Source: Rebecca billardiae RCC1528 (taxonomy: Eukaryota > Haptophyta). Taken from it: a stretch of DNA of 64,000 bases. Below, one piece after another: positions 38,895 through 48,735 of the stretch. The stretch spans positions 1,302,001 to 1,366,000 of the forward strand of contig OZ251238.1 of NCBI GenBank assembly GCA_965240325.2, read 5' to 3'. The translations under genes were made by a program, and so were the position numbers. Each line of letters opens with the position of its first letter. Position 1 is the stretch's first letter. A model generated the notes under the pieces. The model did no database searches. It worked only from the letters and a program-made list of their open reading frames with translations, and was not told where the DNA came from.

Positions 38895-39599
38895 CGCAGC
38901 GGGTCGCCGTGGCGGAGGACGTCCTCCACCAACCGGCGTGATTGCGCAGACGCAAGGCGCGCGATTCGCGAATCATCGTCGCCCAATAGGCCAATACCAT
39001 CATGGGTAATACTACTTATGAGAAAGAAGCGTCTTCTGAGATTCCCCCGGCCTACCACCTACTGCGTAACTGTAAACTGCCACTAGTACGCACGGTAACG
39101 TCGTACTACTATGATTTAACGACACTGGTAAAGGGACGACGCGGGTCTCCTGATTCGTCGGCGGCAGTGCCCGATCGTCGACACAACACCGCGATCGAAT
39201 TGCTTGAGCGCGGCCTTGAGCTGCTGGAGCGCGATCCACCTGCGCTGCGCGGCTCGCCGCGTACGTCGTGCAAACTATGACCGACGATAACTACTAAAAT
39301 GAAGCATCATGAAGCTGGGTTGCTGGGCGGGTGTCGCCGAGACGCGACCCCGCGCGTTGCGTGTAACGGACTGCTCAGCCTCAGACCCATATGCGGGGCA
39401 CGCGCGCTTCGTCGGCCTCGTCCTCGGCTGACGCGCCGTCGGCGCCTCGTTCGCTCCCGGGACGCCGACCAAGACGAGCAGCTTGCCACCTTCGCCGGGC
39501 GCCAGCTCAGCACCCGCGAGTGGCTGCGTCAATGAGTCACGCCAACACGGCAGCCAGTGCATTGATTCGGAAGAGTTCTGCGATCATTGGCTGCAACCT
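38895..39599. other. Intergenic with an inverted dispersed repeat at 39109-39232
   Basis: 39109-39232 is the reverse complement of parts of 21815-21980: CTATGATTTAACGACAC at 39109-39125, CTCCTGATTCGTCGGCGGCA at 39147-39166 and CGCGGCCTTGAGCTGCTGGA at 39209-39228. About 30 bp present at 21.85 kb is missing here. No gene is seen otherwise. Confidence 0.65.
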
Positions 39600-40451
39600 T
39601 CACGCGGTCGCCGCCTTCGGCGCCCGCGCCGCGGGAGCGAACGGGCAGAACGACGCCACCGTGCGCAGGTACTCCGTGTACGCCGGGCCGATCTCCCTCT
39701 CCAGCCGAGGCTCCTCGAGGAGCTTGGCCGCGCACACGCAGTATGCGCAGTTGACGACGGTGAAGAGCAGCCGCGAGGGCGTCATGAGCGGGGCGCCGCA
39801 GAACGTGATGATGAAGCCCGTCATGATGGGGTGCGCGACGAGGGCGTAGTGCGCGCGCGCGGCGAGCCCGTCCCGAGTCGTCGGCGCGAGGCCCACCGCC
39901 TTGTTCAGGTCGAACCCCAGCGCCTGGCTCAGGCCAAACAATTCAAAATGGTCGAGCGCAAACGTGGACGTGAGCAGCCAGAGCATGCCGACGAAGAACT
40001 GCGCCTGCAGCGCCGCGCCGAGGGCCGTGCCGCGCGCGTCCCACACCACGGGCTCGTCGACGGGGCGCCAGAGCAGCATCTGCGCGTGCAGCAGCGCCGC
40101 CGACTGCAGCACAAACCACACGCGCTCAAGGCGGCCGAGCCCCATCGTCGCCTTGGTCGAGGGCAGGGCGAAGACCGAGTGCGGGATGCAGAAGGCGAGC
40201 AGGAGCGCGAGATCGATGAGCAGGCTCGTCGTCTTGTCGCCGCGCACGGGCACGCCGTAGAACGGGCGCGGCGCGAACACGTCCCAGACCTCGGCTGCGC
40301 TCGGCGGCAGCAGCTCGCGCGCGCCTGGCACGTAGCCGACCCACGTGGTCCAGATGATGAAGATGGCGAAGAAGTAGACATAGACGCACACGCCCGCCAG
40401 CTTGAGCAGCGGCGGCGTCGATACCGCGCCGTGCGTCTTCGTGAGTGCCAT
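39600..40451 (-). CDS. NnrU/MddA-like membrane methyltransferase (ICMT-type fold)
   Basis: 283 residues from the ATG at 40451, single exon, six or so hydrophobic segments. The C-terminal signature HPIMTGFIITFCGAPLMTPS, then LEEPRLEREIGPAYTEYLRT, ending in a Cys-Pro-Phe segment, matches the isoprenylcysteine-methyltransferase-like superfamily and is closest in layout to NnrU and to bacterial MddA, the methanethiol S-methyltransferase that makes dimethyl sulfide. LLWRPVDEPVVWD in the middle also recalls MddA. Likely an integral SAM-dependent methyltransferase of the ER or plastid envelope. The substrate cannot be told from sequence alone; DMS formation would be notable in a haptophyte. Confidence 0.78.
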   Translation of the reverse strand: MALTKTHGAVSTPPLLKLAGVCVYVYFFAIFIIWTTWVGYVPGARELLPPSAAEVWDVFAPRPFYGVPVRGDKTTSLLIDLALLLAFCIPHSVFALPSTKATMGLGRLERVWFVLQSAALLHAQMLLWRPVDEPVVWDARGTALGAALQAQFFVGMLWLLTSTFALDHFELFGLSQALGFDLNKAVGLAPTTRDGLAARAHYALVAHPIMTGFIITFCGAPLMTPSRLLFTVVNCAYCVCAAKLLEEPRLEREIGPAYTEYLRTVASFCPFAPAARAPKAATA

Positions 40452-41014
40452 GGTGGCCAGCGGCAATGTGCTAGGGTGACCGTGCGACCAGTTTGGTCGC
40501 GGTTGGGGTGCCGGCAGCCGGGGCGACCCCTGCCACTACCGGGGCCGGCCCGATTGGCCGTATTGGCTTCTTCTGATGAGAGCCTTTTCCGACACTTGGA
40601 ACTTCCGTGCGTGGAACATAATCGTCGCAGCGGCCGCATCCGCGGCTGCGCACCCGCCAGCATTGATGGCTCTAGCCCGCGGCGGCCAATGCCTGGCGGG
40701 CCGGGCCGCGCGTGAGCGTGTGGGCCCGCATTCGCACCCCTCATCCGACGGTCAGTGCAACTGAGCGCCTCGGCCCCTTAGAAACGGCGGATTCCATATC
40801 CGCCGTGCTCGGAGCGCTGGCGCATCAGCGGGCCCATGAGCGCCGCGGAGCGATCGGGCTCCACTCTCCACCTCATGCCCCGCGCCGTTCGGCGGCGCGA
40901 TCGTACATCTCTCGGCTCTCGCCGTCGCCAAGCCATGGTGCGCGCGCGCAGGCGGGCCCACGCAGGCGCCCCGGCCGGAGCGCGTCGTCCAGCGCGTCGC
41001 GGCGCGGCGCGTCG
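40452..41014. other. Intergenic, nothing recognised
   Basis: Lies between the 5' end of the methyltransferase gene and the 3' end of the ankyrin gene. A short inverted pair CGGCGGATTCCATATCCGCCG (20-odd bp, imperfect) lies at about 40785-40805. No coding signal. Confidence 0.4.
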
Positions 41015-42382
41015 TCATGCGACGCGCGGCGCGAGGCTGAGCTCGGCGCCCTCGTCGAGCGCGTGCGGCTCGATCGGCTCGAGCGTGACCACCTGCGCCC
41101 GTGCCGCGACGAACGCGCGCCCGCCCACCTCTTGGATCGAAACGCGGCGCCCAGGCACCGCGGGCTCGGCCATGCCGCGCGCGGCCGAGGGGCGGCGCGG
41201 CTGCAGCGCGCCAGGGCTGGCTGGGCTTGGCGGCGTGATGGCGGTGGGTGCGGCGGTGGCGGGGCGTGCGGGCAGCGGCGGGGGCGGCATCGCCGCCATG
41301 GCGGCCGTCGACGGCCGGCGCACCGAGCCACGCCGCCCATCCGCCGCAGGTCGCGCCGCCCACGCGCTCTTTGGCGTGACAGGAAGCGCAGGCGGCGCGG
41401 GCAGCGCGCTGAGCGCGCGCGCCGCGCCCGCGCGCGCCGGCTGGCCGCCGCCGCCGGTGAGGGCGGACTTGGGCCGGGCACCCGGCTGCGGCGGGAGCAC
41501 GCCCCCGCGCGGCTGCGCCAGCCCGCCCGCCGTCGCGGGGCGCCGTCGGTCTCGCTCCTCGCGGCTCTTCGCGTCGAGCCGACCCTGAGCCTCGCGCATC
41601 GCGTGCTGGCGCGCGGCCACGCGCGCCGCGTGCTCGCGCCGCACCCGCTCCTCCTCCGCGTGCTGGCGCATCAGCGAGGTGGCGACGTCGCGGAGCTCGA
41701 CGGCGCGCTTCGCCCGGCGGCGCGACTCCGCCGCCAGATCCGCAACCCACCGCGGGAGCGGCGAGCCCGCCCACACCTTCGCCTCGGGGTCCGCGCCGTG
41801 GTCGAGCAAGGTACACAGGATGCGCACGCTCGCCCTGCTCGCGCCGAGCTCGACGCCGAGCTCGAGCGCGCTGTGGAGCGGGAGGAGGCCGCGGTGCTCG
41901 GTGTTGAGGTCGGCGGTCGCGCATACGCGCAGGATCGCGTCGAGCGCCCCCGCGTCGCCCGCGCGCACCGCGGTGTGCACCGCCGAGCCGAGCGCGTCCG
42001 AGCGCGCACTCACATCCGCCCTCGCCTCGAGCAGACCGGCGACCATCGGCTCGCCCGTCTTTGCGAGCAGGGCGACGTGGATGGGGCGCAGCCCGCCGCG
42101 CGAGACGGCGTTGGGGCTCACGCCGCCCAGCAGCAGCTGCGCCGCGAGCCGCGTGTCGTTGCTCGCCACCGCCGAGAAGAGAAGGCGCTCGTCGCGCGCC
42201 ATCACCTCGCGGTCTTGACGCGTCCACCGGTGCGCGATGTGGTGCGGGTTGTACTCGGTGAGCGGGCGTGGGGCTGAATGCGCGCCCCTACGCTGCCTAC
42301 CGTCGTATGTGAGGATAACCTGCGCGCCGGGCGGGCGCGCGGACCTCGTCGCCGCGGGCGGCGTCGGCTTCACGCGGGGCAT
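41015..42382 (-). CDS. Ankyrin-repeat protein with coiled-coil and Pro/Ala-rich tail
   Basis: 455 residues from the ATG at 42382, single exon. Residues about 65-200 contain four to five ankyrin repeats (LFSAVASNDTRLAAQLLLGG, LRPIHVALLAKTG, SAVHTAVRAGDAGALDAIL, LLPLHSALELGVELG). An Arg/Glu-rich segment follows (MRQHAEEERVRREHAARVAA), predicted to be a coiled coil. The last 170 residues are Pro/Ala/Arg-rich with RRPATAGG and RPATAAP motifs of the kind seen in flagellar/axonemal proteins of protists, then a short basic-acidic end. A scaffold role is likely; a ciliary link is only a hint. Confidence 0.75.
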   Translation of the reverse strand: MPRVKPTPPAATRSARPPGAQVILTYDGRQRRGAHSAPRPLTEYNPHHIAHRWTRQDREVMARDERLLFSAVASNDTRLAAQLLLGGVSPNAVSRGGLRPIHVALLAKTGEPMVAGLLEARADVSARSDALGSAVHTAVRAGDAGALDAILRVCATADLNTEHRGLLPLHSALELGVELGASRASVRILCTLLDHGADPEAKVWAGSPLPRWVADLAAESRRRAKRAVELRDVATSLMRQHAEEERVRREHAARVAARQHAMREAQGRLDAKSREERDRRRPATAGGLAQPRGGVLPPQPGARPKSALTGGGGQPARAGAARALSALPAPPALPVTPKSAWAARPAADGRRGSVRRPSTAAMAAMPPPPLPARPATAAPTAITPPSPASPGALQPRRPSAARGMAEPAVPGRRVSIQEVGGRAFVAARAQVVTLEPIEPHALDEGAELSLAPRVA

Positions 42383-43180
42383 GACGCCACGCGGTTTCCC
42401 CACCCCCCTGTGCCGACCACCCTTGCAAGGTCGCGGTTCACCGAAGACATGACCAACAGATTCGCCAATTACAAAGCGCGAAGCTCACGATCCTCACAAT
42501 CTGTGTCATCCATTGGTGATTGGCTAGTAGTATCGTACGGTATTCGTCAGTTTATTTGAGTTTTCACCCGCCTGCTGTCGACCAATCCAAAATCGCGATT
42601 CCCGAATACGCTCCGGGGTTTGCGGCAGCTTTGAGCGGCCGGCGAACGACCCGGAACGGGTGCTTTTCGAACAACATCGGCCCGCAATGATATGTACAGT
42701 TTACTAAGAATAAGAGACGCACACAGCTCAGGCAGGCGAGATTACAGTAGCGTGGAACTGATTGGGCGAGCGCTGGGCGCTGGCAACCGCCGACGCACGA
42801 GGCTGCCATGCGTTGAGCCTGCCTGCGGCCTGAGCGCGGAGCCAGTGACGCCGTGTCGCGCTGCCATGTGACAACGACCCTGCACGATGTGGATTGTGGC
42901 AGCCCGCAGCCAGTAGCCACCAATCGCGAGCCAGTACCGCAGTAACTATCGGCGATGCTGCCACTTGCCAGGCCCGGGGCCGGAAGTCGAGCCGCTGCGA
43001 CTTGCGCGGGGCTCGACTTCCGAACCTGGCGGCTCACGCCGTCTGCCAGAGCGCGAGAGTGCGCCCGGCCGGGCGCTTTGCCTGTCGCCGTCACTCGCCG
43101 CGCTGCTCGACGCCATCCAACCGTCACGACAGCCCCCGCAGACCCCACGCCACTCCCGTCCTGGCGGCAGACGCGCCGCC

Positions 43181-43282
43181 GGGCGTCCTCCAGCATACGC
43201 AGAGCGCCCCGGCGGGTGCTCGCTGCGCCGCTGGGCGTCCTCCAGCATACGCAGAGCGCCCCGGCGGGTGCTCGCTGCGCCG
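43181..43282. repeat. 52-bp tandem duplication downstream of LSM4
   Basis: The unit starting GGGCGTCCTCCAGCATACGC at 43181 is repeated from 43233 with no substitutions noticed except at the far end. It lies just beyond the LSM4 stop, in its 3' flank. Confidence 0.85.
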
Positions 43283-43314
43283 CGCAGGCTGCGATGGATA
43301 ATGCCCCGAGCGGA

Positions 43315-44043
43315 CTAGCTCCGGCCGCCGGGTGCGCCGCGCCCGCGCCCACCGCCGCCTCGCCCTTCGCCGCCACGCCCACGGCCACCGCCACCACCGC
43401 CACCACCGCGCCCGTCGCTGCGCCCACGCCCACCGCCGCGCCCGTCACCACGCCCGCGGCCGCCTCCCCTCCCGCCGCGTCCGCCCGGGCCGAACGCGTT
43501 CGGATCCTCGTCAGGCACGAGCTCGAGCACACTGTCGGGGATGCGCAGGTACTTGATGTTGTTCCCACGTACGAGCACCTCGGGCACGCGCCAGAACCGG
43601 TCGCCGTCCTGCAGCCAGCCGGCCGCGCGCGCGTCGCCGGGCCGGGCGCCGTGTGAGTGCGAGCGCGCGCTGGGGCGCTCTCTCTCCCGCAGGCGCGCCG
43701 AGGGCGCGCACCCTCGAGGTGCAGATCGCGTCCTTGAGGCTGATGTTCATCCAGTTGTCGCAGCCCACGAGGTTCCCATTGTACGTCTCGCCGTTCTTCA
43801 GCTCCACGAGCTGCGTGCAGGGGCGGGGAGGGGAGGGGGCGTGGTGCTCAGGCCGAGAGCTCGCGCGGGGCAGCAGCGGCGGCGAGGACGCACCATCGGG
43901 TGGCCGACGGCCGTGCGGAGCAACGAGAGCGGTAGCTGTGGGGTAAAGCGCGACGCGGAGAGGGTGGGATGCCAGCGCAGGACGCGTCAAAACGGCGAGG
44001 CGGAAGGCACGACGCGTCGCGAACGCGGCGCCGCACGCACCAT
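43315..44043 (-). CDS. LSM4: U6 snRNA-associated Sm-like protein LSM4
   Basis: Four coding exons: 44043-44041 (only the ATG), 43935-43894, 43810-43712 and 43608-43315, all GT-AG, giving 145 residues. The product reads [35 protein letters not shown]... [24 protein letters not shown], matching LSM4 through Sm1 and Sm2 motifs, followed by an RGG/GGR-rich tail as in animal and plant LSM4. It is part of the Lsm2-8 ring on U6 (nucleus) and of the Lsm1-7 ring in mRNA decay. The start codon is followed immediately by a GTGCGTG donor, so intron 1 begins right after ATG; the 42-nt second exon is a small exon. Length is close to human LSM4 (139). Confidence 0.93.
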
Positions 44044-44511
44044 GCTGATCGCAGCGACGACGATCGCCGACGACTCAGAACACGATCCGGCTCGGATCCG
44101 CCGGACATCTCATCATTGTCACGAGACACTGTCACTGACAGCAGTACAATTTGAAACTAAGAGACGCACACAGTCACAGCTTGTTGGCGGGCGTGAATCT
44201 CGCCTGCCTGAGCTGTGTGCGTCTGCTCTTATTCTTATAATAGTAAACTGTAGGCAGGCGAGATAGCTGCGCCAGTCTGGTTACTGGCGGCAAGGGTGGT
44301 CTGGCGGTAGCCGTTCCGCCCGCGCGCCGCGGCGCCGCGCCGCACACAAATCGTGTCTGCAGGTCTCTGGTCTGGAGACAGTGCGTTAGTTACGACTCAC
44401 GTTGGCCTTGCTTCACGCCTTCCGCTTCCAGATCTCGGAGCCGTGGAATCACTGCCAGTGTCTCGCTCTGCCCGCTGGGCACCGTCTGCGTGCTGCGAGT
44501 TAGGCGCGGCA

Positions 44512-45450
44512 TCATTGGTAGCAGTGCTCCACCAGGCCCTGCGCACGCGCGGCAGGCGGCACGGCACGGGCCCGGCGTGAGGCACGCGCGCGTCCGCAGC
44601 GCACGCCGCCCGCGAGCACACGCACCTGCCGGATCAGCGGCTCCACGTCAGAGCGGCGCAGGAAGTGCATCTCGTTCGCGCGCAGCTCGAGCACCGCGCC
44701 CGACTCCAGAACGATCGAGCCCGCGTTGCGGTGCACGCGCACCTCGACGTACAGGTCCTTGGGCGGGAGCGAGCCGTTGGTCAGGTCGAGGCCGTACCCG
44801 AGGTCGTCCATGTACGTCGCGAGCACCTGGTCGTACCCGTCCGCGAAGCCGCGCTCCGCCTCCGACAGCACGGCGCGGTTGGCCTCGGGCAGCGTTGCCG
44901 CGGCCTCCCATCGGAGCTCCATGACGCGCGACAGGCGGAACATGAGGTACGCCGAGAGGCAGGCGCGCGCGTGGCGGCCGAGCGCGTTGTACGTCTCCAC
45001 GGCGACGCGCCAGTCCGCGTCCTCGATGTCGAAGTCGGGGAGCCTGCGCAGCAGCGCAGAAGGCGCGCGCAGGCAGCCAGCTGCAATCTGATTTCCGTGC
45101 GCGCACACGCGCATGGGGCGCAGCGTGGGCGGCCGCGCCAGCGCGCACCCGCAGATGCCCATGGCCTTTGCTGACAACTCATCGATCTCACCGGCCAACT
45201 TCAGCACCTCCGAATCCTGCGGCACCGCGACCGCCGACGCAGCGCGTCGTGTGCCGAAGCCGCACGAGATGGCATGAGGCACGGCCAGCGCAGCGCGCGC
45301 GCAGCCCACGGCGAGGCGGAGAGTTGGGGGCTGCACGCGCGCGCGCGTGAGGACAGGTGGCGAGGCGCGCACGTTGTACTGCGGCAGCCAGGTGCTCGCC
45401 TTGAGCTCCTTGAGCAGCTTGGCGCCCGTCGCGGGCAGAGGGCCCGCCAT
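44512..45450 (-). CDS. PSF1: GINS complex subunit PSF1
   Basis: Four exons: 45450-45373, 45216-45149, 45043-44626 and 44538-44512, all GT-AG, giving 196 residues, the same length as human PSF1. Landmarks in order: LLKELKASTWLPQYN, DSEVLKLAGEIDEL, the A-domain SAYLMFRLSRVMELRWEAAA, YDQVLATYMDDLG and the B-domain PPKDLYVEVRV ... ANEMHFLRRSDVEPLIRQ|GLVEHCYQ. PSF1 joins SLD5, PSF2 and PSF3 in GINS, part of the CMG replicative helicase in the nucleus. An in-frame ATG 60 nt upstream (45510) is less likely because family members start at this point. The last exon is 27 nt including the stop. Confidence 0.93.
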   Translation of the reverse strand: MAGPLPATGAKLLKELKASTWLPQYNVRASPPVLTRARVQPPTLRLAVGCARAALAVPHAISCGFGTRRAASAVAVPQDSEVLKLAGEIDELSAKAMGICGCALARPPTLRPMRVCAHGNQIAAGCLRAPSALLRRLPDFDIEDADWRVAVETYNALGRHARACLSAYLMFRLSRVMELRWEAAATLPEANRAVLSEAERGFADGYDQVLATYMDDLGYGLDLTNGSLPPKDLYVEVRVHRNAGSIVLESGAVLELRANEMHFLRRSDVEPLIRQVRVLAGGVRCGRARASRRARAVPPAARAQGLVEHCYQ

Positions 45451-46199
45451 TACTCGTGCAAGCCCGCGGCTGCCTGCCGCCAATACGAAAAAAGCGCGGC
45501 CAACGGTCATCCGTGAATCGATCCGTCCGGCAAAAAATTGCGCGCGGGCCGCGGCATCAGAGGCGTGCCTGGCTGTCTGCGCGCAGCTGGCGCAATACGT
45601 AGCACCGCTGACGGTGACGGGTGTGCTCCTCCAGAGAGCGGTTTCTGAGAAACTTAGGGCGGCCTATCTGGCGGTCTCGCCGTCTCGGGCGTCTACTGAG
45701 TACTGCGCATGCGACTTGCGAGCTGAGCCGAGCCTCCGCCAGTGAGTCGGAGCATCGGGTCACTTTTTTGTCACTCGGCACCGCGGCATGCCATGACGAC
45801 TGCAGTCTACCTTCTAGGCACATGAGGCCACCGGCGAGGGCAACCGGACGAGGCAAGCGCTCTCTATTGCGCAGATTCCATGCGCAAACCAGAGGCCGGA
45901 GACGCTAGACCCGACGACCGCGCGAAGGAACAGCTGCGATGCACGTCTGACTGTAATGGCGGCTCGACTCTTGAGTGTCACCTGACCTGGGCCCGGGATT
46001 CGATGCACTCCGGCGTAAAGCTGACGGTGGCGCAGCTCTGCCAGATTACAAGCGCCGCGCTAGCGGCGTGGAGCACGAAGTTGGCCTCGCGACCGGCGCC
46101 AGCGCCAGCCTAGAGACGAGGGTCACAGGCAGTGGACGGGCGGGGTTGGACGCACGGTGGTGAGCAGTGGAGCGCGGCGACAGAAAATATTTTACCAGG
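45451..46199. other. Intergenic
   Basis: Promoter side of PSF1 and upstream region of RPS27. No gene recognised. Confidence 0.4.
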
Positions 46200-46808
46200 T
46201 ATGGAGCGTTCGTTGGAACTTGACGCCGGTTTGGCGCCCGCGCGGCGAGGGCGACGACGGGCGTACACGGGGCCCGCGGCGGCGGGAAGCGCGCGGGCGC
46301 GGCCGAGAACGGCACGGTCCGGACGCCTCTCGCCAGCCGCGGACGCGCACCGCGCCTCCTCCTCGCACGCTGCTAACTTGATCCGGGTTAAACGGTGGTT
46401 ATGCTGCCGACCAGCTCAAGTTCCACGGCTGGTCAAGGTTCGGCTTGCGACCTCGCCGCTGGTGCTAGCAAGAAGGTACACGAGCTGGTCGAACTCCCAC
46501 GCACCCGCTCTGCGCTCGTCGACGCCCTCTGAAGGTGACTTGGGGTGCATGCGGGGCAGTGGAATGCAGTGGTTCGGCGTTGCCTCTCAGTCGTCCAGCG
46601 CGCAGGCCATGTGGCGCGGGTGTGGTGCGCGCATGGCCCGGTAATTCGGTCGCGGCATGTCTGTCTGGGCTGCCCAAGGCCTGCCGCACCGCGAAGCGAG
46701 CGCTCAGGAGCGTGTGCCGACCGTGCCAGCCCCGCCGAGATGGGGCACTTCGCTGGGAAATGCGGTGTCAAGTTCCAAGCCCCGCCAAGTTCCAACGAGC
46801 GCTCCATA
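46200..46808. mobile_element. Putative MITE (609 bp) with 22-bp terminal inverted repeats
   Basis: Left end 46200-46221 and right end 46787-46808 are inverted copies of TA-TGGAGCGYTCGTTGGAACTT with one mismatch, and TA is present at the outer side of both. The interior encodes nothing recognisable. It ends 132 bp before the RPS27 start codon, so it sits in that gene's promoter. The superfamily cannot be assigned with certainty. Confidence 0.65.
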
Positions 46809-46939
46809 GCATCAGAATAAAACGGACGTAAAAGATCGAGTCCGGCGATCTTGACAGCTCAACCGGACTGCGACGCGTCTACGGCTTGTCTCGCGAGGTC
46901 GCGTGGCTCCCCTGCCCCCGGCACCCACAGCGCGCAGCC

Positions 46940-47382
46940 ATGGGCAAGGCGATGTACGGGATCGGAGACGTGGACTTGCTCCACCCGCCGGCCGCGCTCG
47001 AGAAGCGCAAGCACAAGCTCAAGCGGAAGATCCAGACGCCCAACTCGTTCTTCATGGACGTGAAGTGCCCGGGTTGCTTCGCTATGTGAGCGCCTGCACC
47101 CCCCCACCCGCCATTGCTGCACGGGCTGCGCGCCGCGGTGGCGGGCAGGCAGGCTGGCGCCGAGCCCGCGCACTGGCGGTGCGCGGGTGTCATGCGTGCT
47201 CACTCGTCAACCCCATCGCGCCGCGCGGCCCGTCGCCTTCCGCCCGCGCGTGCAGCACGACGGTCTTCTCGCACGCGCAGACGGTGGTCATCTGCGGCTC
47301 CTGCACGACTGTGCTCTGCCAGCCAACCGGCGGCAAGGCGCGGCTAACCGAGGGGTGCTCTTTCAGGAAGAAGAGCGACTAA
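46940..47382 (+). CDS. RPS27: 40S ribosomal protein S27 (eS27)
   Basis: Two exons (46940-47085 and 47256-47382) over a 170-nt GT-AG intron, giving 90 residues. [20 protein letters not shown], then [36 protein letters not shown] and [20 protein letters not shown] match eS27 throughout; human is 84 residues. The C4 zinc finger CPGC/CGSC is intact and is split just after its first pair by the intron. The chosen ATG gives [16 protein letters not shown], a slightly longer N terminus than in animals. It is a component of the small ribosomal subunit. Confidence 0.96.
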
Positions 47383-48118
47383 GCATCGCCACTGCTGCTC
47401 CGCACGTGGCGCGTCTCGGACGACGCTGGGGCATCGTCCTCACGCGGCGTGGCGCGGGCAAGCAGGCCCAGCGGGCATTGGCCGCGGGTGCGGCGCGGGT
47501 GACTGCGTGCGCACAGGCTGCGAGCGTGGCATCAGCTGCGTGAGCCTGCTCAGGCTCATCTGCACCGTGCTCGACATCGCGCACGGGCCATGCACCTGGT
47601 GCCCGCCACACACGACGCGGGCAGCACTCCACGGCCTGCAGGGGCTCTGCGCAGCCTTTCACACGGCGCTCGTCAGCGGGATGCCCGCGCGGCGCTCCGG
47701 CTCCTGTCTGCACGGCGAGTCCGCGACATCGCGCACAACCGACGAGGCGGAGGGCGTTGTGAGGCATGCCGATTGGCCATGGCTCCGTCTGCTGTCGAGT
47801 CGGACGTGCTGCGTGAACTCGTTGGCCGCCAAACTGACGCGGACGCGCGGAGGTCGCGGGGCCGTCGGGGGCCAGCGCTGATGATGACGAGTTTTTTTTT
47901 CCGACGGACCGACGGTCTAACTAATTCGCCGACAGCCAGTACTAGCTAGTCGCAGTGAGTGCCGCCGACGACGGTCGCATAGCGGGCTCTGGCTTCGCCA
48001 GCTCCGGCGCGTCAATAAGCCTCAACAGTGCATTAGTTACTTTGGCATTAGCTGCTCAGTGAGTGCTCACTCAAGAGTCAAGTCCGACCCGGGCCCGCCG
48101 TGAATACTACTACTAGTA
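47383..48118. other. Intergenic
   Basis: Frames up to about 125 codons are present near 47510-47880 but show no family features, and the composition changes to lower GC after 47880. A T9 tract lies at 47892. Confidence 0.45.
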
Positions 48119-48149
48119 GTATACGCCATACGGTCCGTATGGCGTATAC
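48119..48149. repeat. 31-bp palindrome with 15-bp perfect arms
   Basis: GTATACGCCATACGG, a single T, and CCGTATGGCGTATAC form a perfect inverted repeat, immediately preceded by a second palindrome ACTACTAGTAGT (48109-48120). It lies 20 bp outside the TIR element at 48169. Confidence 0.95.
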
Positions 48150-48168
48150 GGTCCGCATTAGTGCTGAT

Positions 48169-48735
48169 TACAGGCAATCGCGGGCAATAAGAAGTCAGAG
48201 ATCTCACGGCTAGCCTCGGTCTCTTGAGCCGTTCGGTAGCCCGAGCGCCTACGAGTACGAGTACGGAGTCTCAGTATTTCTGAGCTAGGTCCGCCCGCCG
48301 CGCACGGGGCCCACGGCGCAGGCGCGGGGGGCGCCAGGGGCCGGGGGGCAGAGGCAGAGCCCCCCGCTGAGTCTTTAGGCCCGGCCGGCGAGGCCGAAGA
48401 AAATTTTGGGCCTGGGCCTTTTTGGAGCAAATCTGGCATGAGGTTGCATGGATGCTGCGGTGCACTGGCCAGGAGTCAGTCATCAGGAGAAGTGGCGGGA
48501 CTTGGCCTGTACTCGTAGTCGGGCCGCGCGCCGCGTCCCCGACGCGGGCCGACTGCGCCTCGCCCTCGGCGGACCACTCGTCAGCCGGGACGACGTAGTC
48601 CCGGTTTCTTAGTGTGACTATGCGTATCAAGCGAACCAGCCAATCGCTAGTCTCAGTTTCTGCTAGGCCAGATCCGCAGATAGCAAGCCCCAGTTTCTTA
48701 ACGTGACAGCTCCTTATTGCCCGCGATTGCCTGTA
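48169..48735. mobile_element. Putative MITE (567 bp) with 23-bp perfect terminal inverted repeats
   Basis: TACAGGCAATCGCGGGCAAT + AAG at 48169-48191 is perfectly inverted at 48713-48735. If the outer TA is target-site duplication, the element proper starts CAGG, as in TA-inserting elements. The right 60 bp also matches 61729-61785 with small indels, so the family is dispersed. No coding capacity. Confidence 0.7.

Larger units (their letters stand above)
42695..44252. repeat. Inverted terminal-like repeats (42695-42743 and 44196-44252) flanking LSM4
   Basis: Left arm begins TA-CAGTTTACT and runs through AGACGCACACAGCTCAGGCA to GGCGAGATT. The right arm is its reverse complement with two small insertions and ends AGTAAACTG-TA. 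A fragment in the left-arm orientation lies at 44147-44175. The arms start with CAGT and have TA on the outer side at both ends. The 1.56-kb interval contains the whole LSM4 gene. Confidence 0.8.

Noticed and set aside
42900-43310. Protein-coding gene on the plus strand with repeated GVLQHTQSAPAG
   Set aside because: The repeat is simply the 52-bp tandem duplication read in frame, and the frame continues antisense into LSM4.
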